DNA of 54,265 nucleotides from Treponema sp. (GCA_017549025.1 JAFYWB010000050.1:1-54265); one strand, 5' to 3'; shown: positions 24,916 to 33,881, counted from the stretch's first letter. Translations and numbers: made by a program. Notes: a model not told the origin generated them from the letters alone.

Positions 24916-26274
24916 GTTAAAGATTTCTGGAAAAACCAAGTTTACACAGACACAGCCCTCATCCGTATTTCCTATGGTCACAGAGCCTTGATGCAGATCC
25001 ATAATGGCCTTTGCAATAGTAAGCCCCAGGCCACTGCCGCCAAAAGTGCGGGATTTATCCCCTCGATAAAACCGATTGAATACGTGTTCCAGATGTTCCT
25101 CTGGAATAGAACCAGTGTTTTTTATCTTCAAGATATTCTTGTCTTTTTCCCGAAAGAAATTGATGGCAATGCTTCCACCAGATTCTGTGTGCTGAATGGC
25201 ATTTTGGATAATGTTTGAAACACAGCGCTGTAGCAAATGCTCATCAGCAGAAAAACTGAAAATTTCTGCGTCAAAGAAAAAATCTAAGCTTTTTTGCTGG
25301 CATAAAAATGCAAAACGCTCCCGCATATCGTCCATAAAGCTACAGGAGGTAAGAGTTTTTAGGGTGATTTCCATTTCTGGCGATTCATAGCGACTTAGCT
25401 CAGATAAATCCCGTACCAGAAGCTCTACCCGCTCCAGCTCCTGCAAGAGCCCACCGATTCGTTCTGAACTGGAATCAAGGATTCCGTCTCCCATAGCCTC
25501 CAGCTGCACTTTGATGGCAGTAATGGGAGTCCGTAGATCGTGGGAAATATCCTGCATCCATTGCTCCCGCAAGGATTCTTCTTTTTCTAACTGGCGTTGC
25601 AACAGCTGTGCCGACTGAGAAATGGTGTCCAGCTCCAAAGTAGAAGATGATGGAAAGGAAACGTGACGCTTTCCGTCGCTTAAATCCTTTATGCAGGACA
25701 CAATGTTTAGAGTTTGTCGCGAAAAAGTAGAAGAAAGAAAAAATGCCAGCAGCAGAGACAATCCTGTGGTAATGGCAATGCCGATGGATGCCACATTGAT
25801 GATAGTAGAAACAAAATCACGATTACTTTTGTAGGTGTAAAAATCCCTGTTCCGTACCGCCACCTTAGCCACCAGCTTTTCTTTCACAAGGACATCCTGT
25901 GGTGGATTTACTTGAAAAAAACCTTGAAAGGAGCCAATAATCAGCAGTAAATCCTGCTGGCTAATTCGTTTTCCCTGATCTAGTAGCAAAATTGGTTGAG
26001 TTTCTGCGTCAAAAACGAAGAGGTAGCGACTATTTACCAGATATGGTTCAAGAGCTTGATGTAAAATAGCTTCATCAAGATGCCCTTCCTCCTGATATAA
26101 ATCACTGATAATGGACTTGGTAAGATTTTCCAAATCAGTCTTTTTGCTGGTATTCCAGTTGTACACAGAATATTTTATGGCTACAAAGGCTATAAATACC
26201 ATGGTTACAAGAACCACCAAGGATGAAATCAACAGATTGGAAAATAATCGAGTAAAAAGGCTTTTCATGGACAT
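24907..26274 (-). CDS. Sensor histidine kinase
   Basis: Membrane sensor of a two-component pair, 455 residues from ATG 26274. TM1 is at about 14-34, then an extracytoplasmic domain of about 120 residues with no family I can name, TM2 at about 158-182, a HAMP-like linker, the dimerisation domain with phospho-acceptor H245 in SHDLRTP, and an ATPase domain with N-box NIIQNAIQHT and GGSGLGLTIA. The longer frame upstream is antisense-free but overlaps the regulator gene and lacks homology. The start lies one base after the regulator stop (TAATATG), so the pair is co-translated. The stimulus is unknown. Confidence 0.92.
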   Translation of the reverse strand: MSMKSLFTRLFSNLLISSLVVLVTMVFIAFVAIKYSVYNWNTSKKTDLENLTKSIISDLYQEEGHLDEAILHQALEPYLVNSRYLFVFDAETQPILLLDQGKRISQQDLLLIIGSFQGFFQVNPPQDVLVKEKLVAKVAVRNRDFYTYKSNRDFVSTIINVASIGIAITTGLSLLLAFFLSSTFSRQTLNIVSCIKDLSDGKRHVSFPSSSTLELDTISQSAQLLQRQLEKEESLREQWMQDISHDLRTPITAIKVQLEAMGDGILDSSSERIGGLLQELERVELLVRDLSELSRYESPEMEITLKTLTSCSFMDDMRERFAFLCQQKSLDFFFDAEIFSFSADEHLLQRCVSNIIQNAIQHTESGGSIAINFFREKDKNILKIKNTGSIPEEHLEHVFNRFYRGDKSRTFGGSGLGLTIAKAIMDLHQGSVTIGNTDEGCVCVNLVFPEIFNLP

Positions 26275-26275
26275 A

Positions 26276-26974
26276 TTAGTTTCCGAAACGAGTTCCGTTG
26301 AATCGGTAGCCAAAGCCACGGACGGTGCCAATCCAATTGCCACTTCCCAGCTTAGATCGAAGATTTGCAATGTGGGTGTCGATGGTACGCTCGGAGCCTT
26401 CAAAGAAGTAATTGAGACATTCCGAAAGAATTCGCTCCCGACTCACCACTACGTTTTCATGCTCCGCCAAGTACACAAGGATTTTCCATTCGGCTCCAGT
26501 TACATATAATTCCTGCTGATTTACCACCAGTTTATGAATATCCTTGTACAGCTCCAAGCTATGGTTACCCAGCTTCCAGCAGTTACAAGGAGCGACAGGA
26601 TTTTTTTGTTGATTTCCACAGCGCTTCAGCAGGGCCTGGATTCTCAAAGCTAATTCCTTGGAAGAAAACGGTTTCACGATGTAGTCATCAGCTCCAAGCT
26701 CAAAGCCCGTAATTCTATCTGACTCAGAATCCTTGGCAGTCAAAAACACCAGCGGAATAGATGAAATTTCTCGAATGGATTTTGCCAGATTAAAGCCACT
26801 TCCGTCGGGCAGCATCACGTCAAGAATCACCAAGTCCACAATCCCCCGCTGAATCACCTCCATAACACCACGAATTTCACCAAACTCAATAACCTTATGT
26901 TCATCCAGCTGAAGATAGCCCACTAAGGCTTCTCGAATAAAAGCATTGTCTTCCACCAACAAAATGCACGCCAT
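26276..26974 (-). CDS. OmpR-family response regulator
   Basis: DNA-binding partner of the adjacent kinase, 232 residues. The receiver domain has the acidic pair near residues 8-9, phospho-acceptor D52 (VILDVMLPDG), a Thr at about 79 and K101 in VKPF. The C-terminal winged helix ends with the TIDTHIANLRSKLG and TVRGFGYRF signatures of the OmpR/PhoB class. The start follows GAGGGAAGAAT. A TATAAT box at 27007-27012 on the minus strand is a likely -10, with only a weak -35. Confidence 0.94.
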   Translation of the reverse strand: MACILLVEDNAFIREALVGYLQLDEHKVIEFGEIRGVMEVIQRGIVDLVILDVMLPDGSGFNLAKSIREISSIPLVFLTAKDSESDRITGFELGADDYIVKPFSSKELALRIQALLKRCGNQQKNPVAPCNCWKLGNHSLELYKDIHKLVVNQQELYVTGAEWKILVYLAEHENVVVSRERILSECLNYFFEGSERTIDTHIANLRSKLGSGNWIGTVRGFGYRFNGTRFGN

Positions 26975-27006
26975 ATTCTTCCCTCTTGCCTCAAGCTTTT
27001 GTTCTC

Positions 27007-27012
27007 ATTATA
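27007..27012 (-). promoter_or_regulatory. -10 element for the two-component operon
   Basis: TATAAT on the minus strand, 33 bases before the regulator ATG; no clear -35 box 17 bases away, which would fit an activated or autoregulated promoter. Confidence 0.4.
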
Positions 27013-27252
27013 CACCCACAAGAAGATTACATCTCTCTGATTTTCCACAAAATAGTGATAAAGTGCAAGAAAAAGCAGGTTTTTAAAGGGATTCTTTGCA
27101 TAATCTTAACATTTGAATTCGCTTTTGGCTACGAAAAAAACTATCATTTGGAGTGTAGCTGGAGCTGCAAATCCTATTTCCAATACATGCTACTGGAAAC
27201 GGGAGTACACAGAACTAGTTGCAAAAAATCTTAGATTCGAGGAGATATTTTT

Positions 27253-27816
27253 ATGAAAGCAACAAAAAAGGCGATTTTTACCTTGTGCATCGTGGCTCTT
27301 GTTCTCGCTGGTTTTGCTCTGGCTCAGGCTGCAGATTCCTCAAAGGACTCTTCCTCCACAGAATCCACCTCACCAAGTACTGCCAATTCCACTGATACCG
27401 CTGCCACCAACAATGAAGCCGACGCTTCAGCCCTCGTTCTAGCCATTGAAAGCGATGGCGACTTGATGGACGTGGCAGAAGCGATTTCCGTCACCGGAAC
27501 CGATCTGTTGGTGGCTTCCATGCCTGATGGTGTAACAATCTTTGCCCCTGTAGACGGCTCCTTTTCCCCTGCAGTGGTAATTGAAGATGTGATTACAGAG
27601 TATATCGTGCCTGTTATGCTGGAAACCACAGACATGGTAGCAGACACCACCGTTACCTCTGTAGATGGAACTCCCATTGCATTCACCATCTATGACGAGG
27701 AAATCATGGTAAATGGTGTTCCCTTGGTTGACCTAGAAGGAATCTACAGCGGAAACGTAGTTATCTACAAGCTCACCGATAGCTTTGACGACCCAGCTGT
27801 AGCTTCAAGTAAATAA
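27253..27816 (+). CDS. Secreted FAS1 (fasciclin)-like protein
   Basis: A 187-residue exported protein. It has a signal peptide (cleavage near ALAQAADS), then about 35 residues rich in Ser/Thr/Asp/Ala (low complexity, probably a linker), then one degenerate FAS1-like domain: GVTIFAPVDGSF corresponds to the FAP(T)D.AF motif, and IMVNGVPLVDLEGIYSGNVV then IYKL corresponds to the C-terminal NG...VI.VID strand. FAS1 domains mediate surface adhesion. The start follows GAGGAGATATTTTT. It is divergent from the two-component operon, a possible target. Confidence 0.7.
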   Translation: MKATKKAIFTLCIVALVLAGFALAQAADSSKDSSSTESTSPSTANSTDTAATNNEADASALVLAIESDGDLMDVAEAISVTGTDLLVASMPDGVTIFAPVDGSFSPAVVIEDVITEYIVPVMLETTDMVADTTVTSVDGTPIAFTIYDEEIMVNGVPLVDLEGIYSGNVVIYKLTDSFDDPAVASSK

Positions 27817-27877
27817 CGGTGCATACCCAAGGTTAGGTAGTTTCCTCCTTTCTACCAGCCTTTGGTTCACATATCCC

Positions 27878-27926
27878 CCCTGAAGATCTTTCCATGATTC
27901 TCCAAGGTCTTCAGGGTCTTTTTTTT
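27878..27926 (+). terminator. Terminator after the FAS1-like gene
   Basis: CCCTGAAGA / TCTTCAGGG, a perfect 9-bp stem with a 21-base loop and a TCTTTTTTTT tail. Confidence 0.8.
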
Positions 27927-28059
27927 AAAGGTTGATATTTTGGTTTACATTTTATTATAGCAGAAATTTGGATAAAAGGCACTAGGTTTGCTAATGGTGA
28001 AAGCTTTTACTCAAAAGTCAAGTAAATATCCGTAAAACTATAAAATTGCAGAGGGCATC

Positions 28060-29355
28060 CTAAATTGTCTCATCTCGTAACAGAAAATCAATCAATCCCA
28101 CATGATAAATTCCGTTTTCATCATACCAAGGCATTAATTCATTCTTTGTAATTACGATTTTCTTGAATGAATTGTTGATAATACTAAAAGGTTTTAATTC
28201 TGATACTTGTTTTTCAGGAGTTGTCATTTCAAACGCAGATTGAATATAACATTGGTTATTCCCATTGTTTACAACAAAATCTATCTCTCTAACAACTCTT
28301 GCTGTTTTGCCTTCTGCATCTTTTGTAAAACTTTCTACAACACCAACATCAACAGAACATCCTCTTTGAATGAGATCATTGTAGATAACGTTTTCCATGA
28401 TATGAGATTCTTCATTTTGTCTCATATTAAGCCGAGCATTTCTAAGTCCGTGGTCTATGCAGTAAAATTTACTTTGAGACTCAAAATACTTTTTCCCACG
28501 AACATCGTATCTTTTTGCTTCACTAAAGAGAAATGCATCTTTCAAATGATCCACATAGGCTTTTATTGTAGGATCAGTAACAAGAGAATGCTTCTTATTA
28601 TGTTGTACAGAGTTTATTGTTGCCACAAGATTATGAATATTTGTTAATGAACCAGTTGCAGAGCAAATACAGTCTGTAAGATTTGAAAGTATATCTTCTC
28701 TTTCGATGTGTTTTCGTTCAATAATATCTTTAAAATAGGTTTCTTCAAAAAGCTGTTTCAAATATGCTATTTTTGATTCAGGGGAAGGTCTGTTTAACAC
28801 AAGTGGCATTCCACCAAAAAGCATATATTCATTCAAAGCAGTATTTTTATCTCCACCTTTGACTGCATAAAACTCTTTAAATGAAAGTGGGAAAATTCTC
28901 ACCTCATCTCCCCTTCCTCTGAACTCTGTTAAAATATCAGAAGAAAGCATTTTCGAGTTGCTTCCTGTAATATAAATATCAAGATTTTTTTTCTGAATAA
29001 AGCCGTTCAGAACATCATAGAATGTAATGAATTCTCCTTCTAAATCAGGATTTGGATTTTTTTTACAGAATTGGATTTCATCTATAAAAATAAAGAACTG
29101 GTCTATGGAATTTATTCGTTCGTCTACGTATTTTGCAAGCTCATTCGGATTACGCTGTTTTGCAAATGTATTATTATCAAGAGAAATTTTAATAATTTTT
29201 AAATCTTCAATTCCTTGAGAAATAAGGTATTCATAATAGAGTTCAAAAAGCAAATATGATTTTCCGCAGCGACGGACACCAGTAATTACTTTAATCATAC
29301 CGTTCTGCTTTCTTTCTATAATTTTATTCAGATAATTATTTCTCTCTATTTTCAT
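28060..29355 (-). CDS. AAA+ ATPase with DUF4143 domain
   Basis: A 431-residue P-loop ATPase of the archaeal-type ATPase/DUF4143 group found in many anaerobes, often on mobile DNA. Walker A is GVRRCGKS (about residues 26-33), Walker B is FIFIDEIQ, and ITGSNSKML is the sensor region. The C-terminal DUF4143 part contains VREIDFVVNNGNNQCYIQ, a nuclease-like DUF4143 signature. The start follows AAAGGAAAAATAA. The biological role of the family is not settled. It is clearly AT-rich relative to malQ and rpoB, and opens the second accessory island. Confidence 0.85.
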   Translation of the reverse strand: MKIERNNYLNKIIERKQNGMIKVITGVRRCGKSYLLFELYYEYLISQGIEDLKIIKISLDNNTFAKQRNPNELAKYVDERINSIDQFFIFIDEIQFCKKNPNPDLEGEFITFYDVLNGFIQKKNLDIYITGSNSKMLSSDILTEFRGRGDEVRIFPLSFKEFYAVKGGDKNTALNEYMLFGGMPLVLNRPSPESKIAYLKQLFEETYFKDIIERKHIEREDILSNLTDCICSATGSLTNIHNLVATINSVQHNKKHSLVTDPTIKAYVDHLKDAFLFSEAKRYDVRGKKYFESQSKFYCIDHGLRNARLNMRQNEESHIMENVIYNDLIQRGCSVDVGVVESFTKDAEGKTARVVREIDFVVNNGNNQCYIQSAFEMTTPEKQVSELKPFSIINNSFKKIVITKNELMPWYDENGIYHVGLIDFLLRDETI

Positions 29356-29394
29356 TTATTTTTCCTTTAATTATTTGTGTTTAGACACATCTTT

Positions 29395-29598
29395 TTAAAG
29401 TAAAAGTTGAGAATTAAGTTTTCCAGTTTTCCTTACTAAATAGGGATTTTCATTCTTGTCATTAAAAGGAGCCATTTTTTCACATAATTGCAAAATACCA
29501 TTAGCTTTACGTTTTGAAGTTTCTACAATATAAGAATTTCTTACATAAGTTGAAGTTGTTGTAATTCGTTCTAAAAGTATATATGGTGATAGGAACAC
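29395..29598 (-). pseudogene. Unrecognised short ORF, possibly a gene fragment
   Basis: A 67-codon frame opening with GTG, without a visible Shine-Dalgarno. The product contains TSTYVRNSYIVETSKRKANG, which resembles the tail of a larger protein more than a complete one. I cannot assign a family. It lies in the AT-rich island among other decayed genes. Confidence 0.25.
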
Positions 29599-29634
29599 TT
29601 TTAATATCTATTATTTGACATGCCAAGGAGTTTC

Positions 29635-29669
29635 AAAAAATCCCCGCTAGGAATAAGCAGGGATTTTTT
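29635..29669. terminator. Bidirectional terminator in the second island
   Basis: AAAAAATCCCCGCT pairs with AGCAGGGATTTTTT around AGGAATA, with one mismatch; it has an A-run on one side and a T-run on the other. It lies beyond the coiled-coil gene on the minus strand. Confidence 0.75.
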
Positions 29670-29751
29670 GAATATGAAAGCTGAGAAAGTAAGATTATGC
29701 ATTAATCATCAGAAACTAATTTCTAGCCTTATAGATAACAAAAGGATAAAA

Positions 29752-30708
29752 TTATATTTTACCTGTTCCAGAGCACATCCAACACTTCTTTGTAGTAAAC
29801 TCTCCCCCCCATACTACTTTATCCTTTACATATCCTTTGCCATCACACGATTTACACAATGTAAAAGTTTTCTTTAAGAAAACAGAATAATCATTACAAC
29901 CTACAAATTCCCATCCTTCCTCAGCTAATTTATTGATTTTTTCCGTATCATTGTAAGATTCTCTTCTATACATCCACGGTCCAGTTCGCACGGATTGCTC
30001 ATTACTTTTTCTACTTTCTTCTCTATCTAGTAATTCTTTGACTTGCTGTTGCAATTTTGCCCTATCCAGTTCTGCAATCTGAATTTTCTGTTGCAACAAA
30101 GCATTTTCTTTTTGCATGGCTTTGATTTTCTGTTCCAACTCCAACAAAAAATTATCTCTTTGATAATCTGTCATTTCTCGCTCCAACAAAGGGGTTTCCT
30201 TTTGACTATCGTCCATTTGCTGGTCTAACAAAGAACATACTTTTTTTTGCATAGCGTCGATTTTCTGTTCCAACACAGAAGCTCCTTTATGTATATTTTG
30301 AACTTGCTGTTCCAACGAAGGATTATCTTTCTGTGTATTCTGATTTTGTTGTTTCGAAACGGGACTATCAATATTTGACTCAATTTTATAAGATTGATAT
30401 TCATTGCTTATTCTGTCAATTTCCTTATCTACCTCATCAATCATGTTAAGTAGCTGAGAGATAATTCGGGAATCACAGGTATGAGGTGAGTTAATTTCAG
30501 ATTTCAATTGATTAACAAGAATCTTTAAATCATCAGTTAAATCAAATTTATTACTCATTTCACTAATTTCACTACACAAGGTATTAATTAAGTTAAGTAT
30601 TTTCCCAGAAACATGATCTGCAATACTCTCTTTATAATATGAGTAAAGGAAAGATCTTAATGACGTAACAAGCCTCATTAAACGGTTTGTATTTATATCA
30701 GTAACCAT
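29752..30708 (-). CDS. Coiled-coil protein with C-terminal DnaJ-type zinc motif
   Basis: A 318-residue protein without a family name known to me. The N-terminal 100 or so residues are helical. About 115-235 is a coiled coil made of five or six 14-16-residue units with the pattern LLEQ...MQK, an internal duplication. Then SYNDTEKINKLAEEGWEFVG resembles DUF4177-like domains, and the end carries two CxxCxGxG-like motifs (CKSCDGKG and CWMCSGTG), which should bind one zinc ion. The start is ATG 30708 after AAGGTGG. No signal peptide is present. A scaffold or adaptor role is inference. Confidence 0.65.
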   Translation of the reverse strand: MVTDINTNRLMRLVTSLRSFLYSYYKESIADHVSGKILNLINTLCSEISEMSNKFDLTDDLKILVNQLKSEINSPHTCDSRIISQLLNMIDEVDKEIDRISNEYQSYKIESNIDSPVSKQQNQNTQKDNPSLEQQVQNIHKGASVLEQKIDAMQKKVCSLLDQQMDDSQKETPLLEREMTDYQRDNFLLELEQKIKAMQKENALLQQKIQIAELDRAKLQQQVKELLDREESRKSNEQSVRTGPWMYRRESYNDTEKINKLAEEGWEFVGCNDYSVFLKKTFTLCKSCDGKGYVKDKVVWGGEFTTKKCWMCSGTGKI

Positions 30709-30813
30709 AAAAACCACCTTAGAAAATAAAATACAACAAAATATAAATTAAGTACAGTCAAAGGCAAGGGGAAAACCGCTCTGTTGTACATAATATCACA
30801 CCTGTCTAATTAA

Positions 30814-31167
30814 CTAGCTCATTACAAGAAGATGGAAATAAAATTTATGAAACACCTCGCAGTGATGCCTTTCATTTGCATGTGCAAGATTTGTCCTTGT
30901 GATGTTTGATCTCATGCCAGCGTGGTACAAGTCGTTGTCACTGGCAATTGCGTTTTCTATTCCCCGAAACTGGTTTGTCAGCAGAGCTACCATCATTGCG
31001 TAGAATTTTCTCCGTGCAGTGAAATGGTGGTAACGCTTGTTAATTTTCTCCTGGTAGCAGATTTTTTCAAAACCAGGTCGGTCGGCCGGGGGGAGTAATT
31101 GTGCTGAAATTGTGGCAGCTCTATATAAGATAACTCCTTGTTTGATGTGCTTTTGTGGTGAAAACAT
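30814..31167 (-). pseudogene. IS4-family transposase, N-terminal remnant
   Basis: A 117-codon frame whose product has the DUF4372/IS4 N-terminal pattern: FTARRKFYAMMVALLTNQFR, then GIENAI, DLYHAGMRSNITRTNLAHAN. In complete elements this part precedes a DDE catalytic domain of about 250 residues, which is absent downstream. No terminal inverted repeats were found, so this is a decayed fragment. Confidence 0.65.
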
Positions 31168-31332
31168 TATAACAGGGAGTTTAACTTCTAAATAGCCCCT
31201 TTTAAGTTAATTGGACAGGAGTGAGTAGAATTATACCATCGGAAGGTACAATTTATGAGGGAATACAATGGCTGTGGAGGGTTTGAAAAGTGATGAAAAA
31301 TCTTTCACTAACATACAATCACGAACAGAAAA

Positions 31333-31389
31333 CTAAAAAAGGACTGCCTATTTGAAGTTACAAAACTTCTAAGAGGCAGTCCTCTTTAT
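31333..31389 (-). terminator. Terminator after the lipoprotein gene
   Basis: Minus-strand AGGACTGCCT / AGGCAGTCCT with an inner GAAG/CTTC stem and a TTTTTTAGTTTT tail. The remaining 31168-31332 stretch holds no gene that I can support. Confidence 0.75.
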
Positions 31390-31448
31390 GAAGAGCTTTA
31401 CAGTAACTTAGAAAAGTACCTCTCAAAAAAAACGTTTATCACGATAAT

Positions 31449-32609
31449 TTATTTTAATTCAGCACTACGTAATCTTTTCATATTCTCTCTACTATCATAT
31501 ACCACGATTTTATAAAATTCTCCATTGATTATATTTGTATTGACATTATAAATCGTATTTAGAGAATTCACCTTGTATTTTGGTACTTCATAATACACGA
31601 TAACAAAAACCGATCTATCATAGTTCCCATTTTCGTCTTTTCTACTTTCTAAAAATTGTTGAGCCTCAGCTTTTGGCATTGGTAAATCAAATTTTACAGA
31701 TTTTGTATTAATAATACCAGCAATTCCTTTACTTAACAGTTGTAACGGAACTTGTACATATAAATCACTATATTTATCTTCCAAAAGAGCTAGTCTTAGT
31801 GACTCATTATCCTCAACTTCATTATATATACGACGTTCCATAACAGAAAGATTTTCATAAGATTGAGAATATGGTTGTTTTTCAACAAATTCTATAGAGA
31901 ACGATTCATTTTCAAAATCATAATCACCAAAATGCCAATCAAATCTCATTGAAAATTTATTATCAAGATTTTTTATTTTATCTAAATATTCTTGTTTTAT
32001 TTTGGGGAATAAATCATGCCATACAAATTCGTCATTTTTATACTTTGTATAATCTTCCCAATGATATACTTTTGCATATTCCTCAGCAGCTTCATCTTCT
32101 GAGTAATTTTGAACTAATTTATATAAAAATAAAGCTTCATAATCTATAGTTTTTTCATCTGGTAATAAATTATCTTCTTTTGCAGTTCCATAACGAGGAG
32201 TGAATGTCAATGTACTTGGTACCCAATAATTATTAACTTCTGTTATTCGTTTTAATTCCAAGGAAACACCATCATAAAAACCTCTCCATATTATTTTATC
32301 ATTCGTAGTTAATATTAGTTCGTTATTATCTATACTAAATGTTCCACTCGATAAAACAGAACCTTCAGCAGAAGTCAATCTAGAAGTTGAAACTTGATAG
32401 CTCTCATATTTTCCCGCTTTTGAATATTTATAAAATTTCAAATTAAAGAAAGAATTATTTTCAAAATATAGACCAGAAGGATCTTCACAGATTCGTATAT
32501 TTGCACTTTTATTCAAAGATTTTACATCTGAATTCGGCTCTTTCGAATCACATGATAAAAACATGATAGCAAACAAAAAGAAAAATCCTGATAAAACATT
32601 TCGTTTCAT
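31449..32609 (-). CDS. Lipoprotein of unknown function
   Basis: A 386-residue protein with a lipoprotein signal (FFFLFAIMFLSC, lipobox Cys at about 20), so it is expected to be lipid-anchored in the envelope. The mature part is charged and mixed alpha/beta. The C-terminal third (VPLQLLSKGIAGIINTKSV, PMPKAEAQQFLESRK and VFVIVYYEVPKYKV) may belong to a DUF4852-like group, but I am not sure. The start follows AGGGGAACTAT. It is AT-rich and a single-gene unit with its own terminator. Confidence 0.7.
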   Translation of the reverse strand: MKRNVLSGFFFLFAIMFLSCDSKEPNSDVKSLNKSANIRICEDPSGLYFENNSFFNLKFYKYSKAGKYESYQVSTSRLTSAEGSVLSSGTFSIDNNELILTTNDKIIWRGFYDGVSLELKRITEVNNYWVPSTLTFTPRYGTAKEDNLLPDEKTIDYEALFLYKLVQNYSEDEAAEEYAKVYHWEDYTKYKNDEFVWHDLFPKIKQEYLDKIKNLDNKFSMRFDWHFGDYDFENESFSIEFVEKQPYSQSYENLSVMERRIYNEVEDNESLRLALLEDKYSDLYVQVPLQLLSKGIAGIINTKSVKFDLPMPKAEAQQFLESRKDENGNYDRSVFVIVYYEVPKYKVNSLNTIYNVNTNIINGEFYKIVVYDSRENMKRLRSAELK

Positions 32610-32641
32610 ATAGTTCCCCTATAAAAAAGTAAATCGTTGAA

Positions 32642-32920
32642 TTATAAAAAAAAAAAAAACAGTGTCAAGATTTGTTTGCAATTTCTATAAAAAAAATTAT
32701 TCAAATTAGGCAACTTACGGCGTTTTTGTTCTAGTATTTCTAAAATACCATAATATTTAATAAGATTGATAATTACAGCGTATATGTTTACTATACTAAA
32801 CATTATTGCAAAAAAGCTCCAGTTTTCATAGAAAAGACGCATTTTCTTAAAACTTGTTGTAAAAAATCCGCGTAATCCAAGAAGTTCTTTTCTAAACTGG
32901 GAACTGATAGTTTCAAGCAC
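32642..32920 (-). pseudogene. Possible transposase C-terminal fragment
   Basis: A 92-codon frame opening with GTG. The product segment LETISSQFRKELLGLRGFFT followed by a hydrophobic/aromatic stretch resembles the last part of some DDE transposases, then degenerates into poly-Phe before the stop. No Shine-Dalgarno is present. It directly abuts the recombinase remnant on the same strand. The family assignment is weak. Confidence 0.3.
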
Positions 32921-32929
32921 ATTTGTTCC

Positions 32930-33148
32930 CCAAGTTTTTTTACTTTTTTTGAAGAAAGATAGCGACCATTCTCATAATAGGGTATAAACTGAACGAGTAT
33001 TGTTTCTTTCGCTGCCTGATACTGAGACTTCTAAATTGCAGACTCTTTGTATCTTCTTTCCTGTCACAACATCGTTGTAATAATAATACCAACGATGTAC
33101 CAGCTTATTTTTAGACTTGGTTGCTTTTTTAAAGATGTGATAATCCAT
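32930..33148 (-). pseudogene. Tyrosine recombinase (integrase) N-terminal remnant, frameshifted
   Basis: Reading from ATG 33148, seven bases after AGGAGG, the product opens MDYHIFKKATKSKNKLVHRW and YYYYNDVVTGKKIQRVC, typical of spirochaete phage/ICE integrase N-termini. A frameshift at about 33040 leads into AAKETILVQFIPYYENGRYL then SSKKVKKLG, matching the next helices of the arm/core-binding domain. The catalytic domain is missing. The start is 129 bases from the 3' end of the tRNA at 33277, the usual place for such integrases. Confidence 0.6.
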
Positions 33149-33244
33149 TCAAACCTCCTAGATTTTTTGAAACTGAGTTGATATTCAGTTTACATTCCAA
33201 AACCACCGAAAGTCAGATAGATTCGTAAATGCTTGTAATATAAA

Positions 33245-33271
33245 GAAAAAGCACCTATCCCAGAGTGCTAA
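33245..33271 (-). terminator. Terminator after the CAT-anticodon tRNA
   Basis: Minus-strand AGCAC / GTGCT stem followed by TTTTTCTTT, five bases beyond the tRNA 3' end. Confidence 0.6.
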
Positions 33272-33276
33272 AAATA

Positions 33277-33349
33277 TGGGCCCACCTGGACTTGAACCAG
33301 GGACCTACGGATTATGAGTCCGCAGCTCTAACCACTGAGCTATAGGCCC
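33277..33349 (-). tRNA. tRNA with anticodon CAT (elongator Met or Ile2)
   Basis: A 73-base cloverleaf on the minus strand: acceptor GGGCCTA paired with TGGGCCC plus discriminator A, D-arm GCTC...GAGC, anticodon loop CTCATAA, T-arm with GGTTCAAGTCC. CCA is not encoded. The CAT anticodon fits either elongator tRNA-Met or lysidine-modified tRNA-Ile2; it lacks the 5'-end mismatch of initiators. It borders a decayed integrase. Confidence 0.92.
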
Positions 33350-33365
33350 TAAAAGTTGTTTAATA

Positions 33366-33394
33366 ATTTTATCATATAAAAAAGTAAAAATCAA
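33366..33394 (-). promoter_or_regulatory. Promoter of the CAT-anticodon tRNA
   Basis: Minus-strand TTGATT (33389-33394), 17 bases, TAAAAT (33366-33371), ending 16 bases before the tRNA. Confidence 0.55.
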
Positions 33395-33403
33395 GGACTG
33401 ATT

Positions 33404-33721
33404 CTACTCATCCTTGTTCTCTACTGCATCCAACTTCTTTTGTTTTTTTGGATTTGCGGGGAACCAGCCCTTTGCAACACGCTCCTCCTGCTCCTTCAAT
33501 TCTCCAATGCTCCACAAACAGGAAAAGCCTACCACTGCCAAGGTTGCTGCACCAATAATATTTTCTACAAAAAGTGAAATACCGCAGAATACAATACCAG
33601 CAATCAAAAAGATGGGCCAGATTTTTGCAGAAAAATAATATTCTCCCTTGATTACGATAGGATGAAAAACACCGATAGTTACAAAGCTAATTACTCCGAT
33701 GATAACTCCTGTCCAGTTCAT
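33404..33721 (-). CDS. DUF4491 family membrane protein
   Basis: A 105-residue inner-membrane protein of the DUF4491 family. The opening MNWTGVIIGVISFVTIGVFH then PIVIKGEYYF is the family signature. There are three hydrophobic segments (about 3-20, 35-52, 55-72) and a basic/acidic cytoplasmic tail. ATG 33721 is preferred over the in-frame ATG at 33739 because AAGGAGG lies between them. The function of the family is not known. Confidence 0.85.
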   Translation of the reverse strand: MNWTGVIIGVISFVTIGVFHPIVIKGEYYFSAKIWPIFLIAGIVFCGISLFVENIIGAATLAVVGFSCLWSIGELKEQEERVAKGWFPANPKKQKKLDAVENKDE

Positions 33722-33821
33722 TTTTTCCTCCTTTGACATTACAACTACACAATTATTAAAATGCGAAAACCACTATATAATGTTTACTTCAAATAGTCTA
33801 TAAGTTTTACGTCAAACCTAC

Positions 33822-33881
33822 AAAAAAAGGAGTTTTGCTGAAGTACCTTTATAACAAAATACCTCGCAGCAAAAGCTCCTT
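33822..33881 (-). terminator. Terminator after tpx
   Basis: Minus-strand AAGGAGCTTTTGCTG pairs with CAGCAAAACTCCTTTTTTT with one bulge and a seven-T tail. Confidence 0.8.

Noticed and set aside
29599-29877. 85-codon plus-strand ORF beginning near 29620
   Set aside because: It reads through a bidirectional terminator and antisense to the zinc-motif end of the coiled-coil gene; no Shine-Dalgarno.
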